This document shows, piece after piece, positions 60,116 through 64,000 of a stretch of 64,000 nucleotides of DNA (positions within the stretch are counted from its first letter, which is position 1; every line of letters starts with the position of its first letter). The notes under the pieces are model-generated. The model had not been told where the DNA came from, did no database searches, and saw only the letters and a program-made list of their open reading frames with translations. Location of the stretch: NCBI GenBank assembly GCA_037127315.1, contig JBBBDQ010000308.1, positions 478,501-542,500 on the forward strand, read 5' to 3'. A program made the translations under genes and the position numbers. Source of the stretch: Ascarosepion bandense. Lineage: Eukaryota; Mollusca; Cephalopoda; Sepiida; Sepiidae.

Positions 60116-60731
60116 GGGAGTTGATTAATGAAAGTGTCGGGAATTTTGTAGACAGATTTAACATTGGAAGATGGGGTGTAGGTTTTATGGCCGCATGGCT
60201 AGACTTTATTCTTTCGGTTTATTAGAGGGGTAGAGTAGGGAAGTGTAAAGGATGGGGAGAGATGGGATTAGACTTATCTTTAATGTTTATTTGTACAACT
60301 ACAGAATATTTTGTATTTAAGCAAATTTTTACAATTAATCTAATTTTGTATATTTAACCTTAATTTTGAATTTAGTATAACTTTCTTCTAAAACCTTTAA
60401 ATTAGATCACAGTTTGTGGCGTGTAATAGGTAAAATTTGATGTAAGAGTGTTGTTAGCACTATGAAGGTTTATCATCTCTAAGGGGTCCTAGCTTCGGCT
60501 TTTGTAGTATTTTTTTAGCATGATTGTAAGGTTAGTTCTTTAATGTGTTTACAGTTTACTGTGGTTTCATGTCTCTGGTTTAAAAGTTTGTTGCTATTCA
60601 TGTATTTCATGATTTCAATTTTTTCGTGAAGACAAGAAACCTGGTTCTTTTATTGGTTTAGCTGTTCTATCACAGGTCTATATTATATATCGAGCACTGT
60701 TTTAAGTTTTTCTTCATTCCTTATTCATTCG

Positions 60732-60734
<3 letters not shown>
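60116..60734. other. mostly unassigned stretch
   Basis: Low-complexity G/T-rich DNA on the far side of family H, perhaps part of the same element's body. No open frame or motif recognised. Confidence 0.4.
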
Positions 60735-60766
<32 letters not shown>

Positions 60767-61101
60767 CATTTAGTGATAAGTTATTTCCGCAACTTAGGCT
60801 TCAACCTTTCGGTATCTTCTGGCGATTTACAATAACTGATGTTAGTGTTTTTCAAACGCTCGAACACGGACTTTTCAAAATTAGGGAGAAGTTATTTAAG
60901 GATCTTAGAACACTTTCATCCATGTTTGTATGATCTTACTAAGTATTTATGGCTATGATTACATCCATGGATAAAAGTGTTGAAACCTAGGTTGCGTAAT
61001 AACACATTTCCAAATGAATAATTTTCAAAAGATTTAAAATATAATTGTATTGAACACTTGTTAACTGTGTACTGATCTAATTTATTTATGACCAAAAACT
61101 A

Positions 61102-61154
<53 letters not shown>
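60735..61154. repeat. family P foldback repeat between (TA)n tracts
   Basis: (TA)n at 60735-60764 and 61107-61154 flank a repeat with inverted motifs TTATTTCCGCAACTTAGGCT ... GGTATCTTCTGGCGA (60781-60825) and GTTGAAACCTAGGTTGCGTA ATAAC (60970-60995). The right part (GTATTGAACACTTG) matches the reverse of 36100-36125. Confidence 0.7.
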
Positions 61155-61157
<3 letters not shown>

Positions 61158-61189
61158 AATGCAAAACGGTTTTTATTACAATAAAGGGG

Positions 61190-61560
61190 ATTATTTCATC
61201 GGTTTTCGGTTGTATAGTATACACATGTCTTCAATGGTCAAAATAAAATATATTTGGGATCAACCAAGATCATCTTTAAAACCAGGTGGTTCAATCACAA
61301 GTCTTCATTCAAAATAGAAAACTTTAAAAAAACTGCACAAAATAGGCTAGCCACGAGTGGAAATTGAAATCAAAATATGGAAAAGACCCAGACATAAAGT
61401 GGAGTAGAGTGAAAACAGTCAAGCCTTACAACGGTGGCAAAATATGTAGACTGTGCCAGGAAGAAAGGTTAGCGATTATGCTATTCCCAAACAAAAATGT
61501 ACTATTGAATAAAAGAACAGAAATCTAAGCGAAACCAGACTAAAAAATACCTATTAGGTG
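61190..61560 (+). pseudogene. Penelope-like element GIY-YIG endonuclease C-terminus
   Basis: Two plus frames: IIFKTRWFNHKSSFKIENFK, a stop and frameshift near 61365, then WKLKSKYGKDPDIKWSRVKT, KPYNGGKICRLCQEERLAIM and LFPNKNVLLNKRTEI before a TAA. The order FK.R..NH..SF / S..IWKLK...I.W / CxLCxxEKLaI / LNKR.E is that of the GIY-YIG endonuclease end of Penelope-like retroelements, including the CRLC zinc pair. The RT is not present. Directly downstream is the CTTGAAGACACC...GGTCACGTAATAAC motif (61727-61767). Confidence 0.7.
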
Positions 61561-61810
61561 CATACAACTATGGATGAAAATGTTATAATTTCTTGTAATT
61601 TCAAAAATTGCCCGTTCAAAAATTCCCCGTCACGTGAGCGTTCAAAAAAAAAAAAAAAAAAAAAAACACCGTGACGTGAGCCTTCTTAAAAAATGGTAAA
61701 CGGTAAAATCAGTTTTTGCTAATCGCTTGAAGACACCACATGGTAGAATCCTAGGTCACGTAATAACTCGTTTACAAATGACGAATATATATATATATAT
61801 ATATATATAC
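61561..61810 (+). repeat. Penelope-like 3' flank with family P motif
   Basis: Contains a 24-nt poly-A (61646-61669) between two copies of a GTGACGTGAGC-type phrase, the CTTGAAGACACC motif and a (TA)n end at 61786-61810. GGATTATTTCATCGCTTTTC at 61816 repeats a phrase seen at 61188. Confidence 0.55.
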
Positions 61811-62389
61811 AGACAATAAAGTGGATTATTTCATCGCTTTTCGGTTGTATACACATGTCTTTTCGGAGTCACTTCTGGTTCTTATTCTTAGTACATTTTG
61901 GTTATTGCTTACCTTGCTTTTGCTGACCCTAAGTGCCCGGCCCGGTTATTGAAATCACAACTACTATGTTACCAAATTCACAAACCAACATGAGACAATA
62001 ACCTCGTGTATTAAAGGAAAGACGAAGGCAATTAATCTACATGTAGCGTAAATAATGTTGATTTCTTTTATATATCTATGTTTTTTAAAAACGATATGTA
62101 CTCATTACGATACCTGTGAGACACTCGAGCTAGAGAATTATGGAGTAAGAGACACATTTAATCGAATATGTGGAGAAGGATAGACTTGAACAGATTAAGT
62201 TAGTTGTAATCGGGGAAGCACCCCCTTGGGAGTCGGTTGCACAGAACAACGCCTTTTTCTCTATTCTTATTTTTTCATTTTTGCGACTTATATTATTTAA
62301 AACCGAACGATATTTTTAATTGTATAAATTTTTTAGATAATACTGATTTTCCGATACAAGTTCTACTGTTTAAGCCATAGATGGGAGAA
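61811..62389. other. mostly unassigned stretch
   Basis: The start repeats the phrase TTTCGGTTGTATACACATGT also seen at 61203. A possible LINE-tail echo (GGGAGTCGGTTGCACAGAAC) lies near 62228. Otherwise nothing recognised. Confidence 0.4.
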
Positions 62390-62545
62390 GAGGTAGAACG
62401 CGAGTGGTATTCGAACTCGGCTGTCCAATTTCACATCCCAAACCATTATCTATTATACTAACCCACGCACCCAAGCTTACAGCACCTAGTATTCCAGAGT
62501 CGTCACCCATCTAGGTACTGACCAGGCTCGACGTGATCGAAACAT
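62390..62545 (-). mobile_element. 5S rRNA-tRNA chimeric SINE, partial
   Basis: On minus: the 5S 3' half (TCGAGCCTGGTCAGTACCTA, GATGGGTGACGAC, TGGAATACTAGGTGCTGTAA) at 62541-62474, joined directly to a tRNA-like head (GCGTGGGTTAGTATAATAG, B box GAGTTCGAATACC) at 62473-62395. This is the same 5S-then-tRNA order as 7471-7760, in an independent and differently truncated copy. Confidence 0.7.
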
Positions 62546-62945
62546 TTATTTTGCAAGTGATCTCAACAGATTTGTACTTACACGTTTTTGTTCGTCACGA
62601 TAAATTACATACATATAAAGAGCAGGCAAGCACATTTTCCTATTATGTTTTTTCCGGTGTGCATGCAGACAGAAATACTACACACTGATTAAAATACAAA
62701 TAAAAACTGGGTGTCTATTTCAAACAAGGATATCCATTAAAAATAACGTTTGAAGTAATCTAAATATAAATTTTGTGACTTTCTTCTCCAGTGCCTACCT
62801 TTGAGAGTATATTTGATTTTTGTTTTATTTGTTTAATATAATTACACTTTAATGGATACTCGTATTTGAGCAGAAAGTCTGTCTATTATATATATAACGG
62901 TACATTATAATTTCCACTGGCCTTAATAGTTTGAGAAATCGTTTG
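62546..62945. other. unassigned stretch
   Basis: AT-rich, no repeat partner seen. Confidence 0.4.
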
Positions 62946-62954
62946 GAAAATATC

Positions 62955-63046
62955 TATATTCCGGCAGGAATCGAACTTGCGTACTCCCAACACCGGGCAG
63001 ATACCGTCTTTAGATAGGACGTGTCTTACCAATCGACCACGAAAGA
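62955..63046 (-). tRNA. tRNA-like sequence (SINE head or pseudogene)
   Basis: On minus: A box TGGTCGATTGG (perfect match to the consensus TRGYNNANNGG) and B box GTTCGATTCC in a T-arm-like GCAAG...CCTGC hairpin with one mismatch. The anticodon region (CGTCCTATCTAAAGACG) makes a short stem but gives no proper 7-nt loop, and the acceptor ends do not pair well. A working tRNA is unlikely. Confidence 0.4.
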
Positions 63047-63050
63047 TTTC

Positions 63051-63965
63051 ATGATAGACAAAATTCAGTCAAACCTTAACGTAGATATTCTTCTGATTTC
63101 TTTTATCGAACGATTTATATCTGCTCTGATCGTATTGAATGTAAACAAACTCATTACAACATTACGGAATTATGCTATATATATATATAGATATATATAT
63201 ATATATAAAGATATAGATACCTCCACTTCATTTTCGATATATAATTTATAAATTGAATTTTTAAAAATAAAAACTTTTTTCTTCAAACTTTAATTTTAGC
63301 TTAATTGAAAGCTAAATAATTAAATGTATTATTTACACTACGCAAAATCTCGGGTGTATTTCAAACAGGAGCTATAATCATTGAAATTTAAAATTCTGAG
63401 ATTTTTTTTTTAATCTTCAGTCTTTCGGCCATTTTTTTTTTGTAAACAAAATTTGTGAACAAAAGTTTATTCTCGGTTTTAAAAATCTTGTAAAAATAAA
63501 ATATACATCTTTCACGCTTCATTTTTGAAAAATTATCAAATTTAAAGTTAAATTAATATGATCTGAAAAAAATATTACTTGTTTATCGCATAAAATTTAG
63601 AATAAAAGTATTTCTTAATCATAAAAGTCTGACTCATTGAACCTTTTAAGTAGGCGATGACAGCACCTATCAATCAATCTGAACGTATGGTGACCAAAAG
63701 TTGACATAACCCAGTTTTATCATTTCGAAGGAGAACAATCCTTAAAACATGTGACCTTTTAATGATAAGTCTCTTGCAAGTTTCAATCGTAAAAGAAAAT
63801 GTGCAGTTTAATATAAAAAAAAATTAGAACTTATTTTAAAAATCTTAATTCTAAATGATTTGCATTAAGCTTATGAATTTTCGATTTGTAAATAAACTTC
63901 TTTTTTAATGAATTAATAACCGAAGACACTAAGTAACTGGAAGAAATTTAAAAAGTTTGAAACTC
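63051..63965. other. unassigned stretch
   Basis: AT-rich DNA with interrupted (TA)n at 63175-63210. No coding signal and no repeat partner noticed. Confidence 0.4.
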
Positions 63966-64000
63966 TTCTTCTTCTATGTGCCCTATCCCTTCAGGACGTA
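63966..64000 (-). mobile_element. RTE-like LINE 3' end, cut by the window edge
   Basis: TTCTTCTTCTATGTGCCCTA and CCCTTCAGGACGTA match the terminus at 57845-57880 exactly in order, so another antisense RTE copy enters from the right. Confidence 0.8.

Overview
The window reads as intergenic or intronic DNA of an animal, not a bacterium or virus. It is AT-rich, full of (TA)n, (GT)n, (GATA)n, (GAAA)n and (ATT)n tracts, and packed with broken retroelements. The longest open frame (322 codons) is a reverse-transcriptase fragment. No complete host gene is visible; the only host-like coding candidate is a short possible first exon at 929-1141. The mix (RTE-like and Jockey-superfamily LINEs, Penelope-like, Dong/R4-like and R2-like remnants, tRNA- and 5S-derived SINEs, Tc1/mariner and hAT relics) suggests a lophotrochozoan, most likely a mollusc and plausibly a cephalopod. 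That placement is inference, not proof.

Layout. 0-6 kb: diverged tandem repeats, a possible exon, about 950 bp of (GATA)n, a 110-bp tandem repeat cut from a LINE C-terminus, then an antisense RTE copy holding an hAT MITE and a SINE. 6-13 kb: a LINE tail, a 5S-tRNA chimeric SINE, a foldback repeat with a hammerhead-like motif, an RTE copy, a 29-bp minisatellite, and a regular 127-bp satellite of 16 copies that grows out of an RTE 3' end. 13-22 kb: alternating palindromes, a LINE, a 36-bp minisatellite, a polypurine block, a LINE with a 161-bp 3'-UTR tandem repeat, and solo LTRs with target duplications. 22-31 kb: inverted repeats, a tandem duplication split by a 770-bp element, a long LINE interrupted by a composite SINE, and a cluster of LINE pieces meeting tail to tail. 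31-42 kb: a convincing hammerhead ribozyme, SINEs with clean target duplications, the best LINE reverse transcriptase, an R2-like endonuclease relic, and a mariner bounded by a 191-bp duplication of its flank. 42-51 kb: more dispersed repeats, a tRNA-like sequence, a LINE with an 11-bp target duplication, two small TIR elements and a C35 tract. 51-57 kb: a head-to-tail antisense array of Dong/R4-like retroelement 3' ends divided by (ATT)n. 57-64 kb: a Tc1-like element holding an RTE copy, paired hammerhead motifs, a Penelope-like GIY-YIG relic, 5S/tRNA sequences, and the edge of another RTE copy.

How it fits together. The window is a record of nested insertion. LINEs supply sequence that later becomes tandem satellite; SINEs are built by joining 5S- and tRNA-like modules; site-choosy retroelements pile into their own TAA tails; and repeats carrying hammerhead-type ribozyme cores sit beside (TA)n tracts, near a Penelope-like coding relic. 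All coordinates and matches were read by eye, without database searches.
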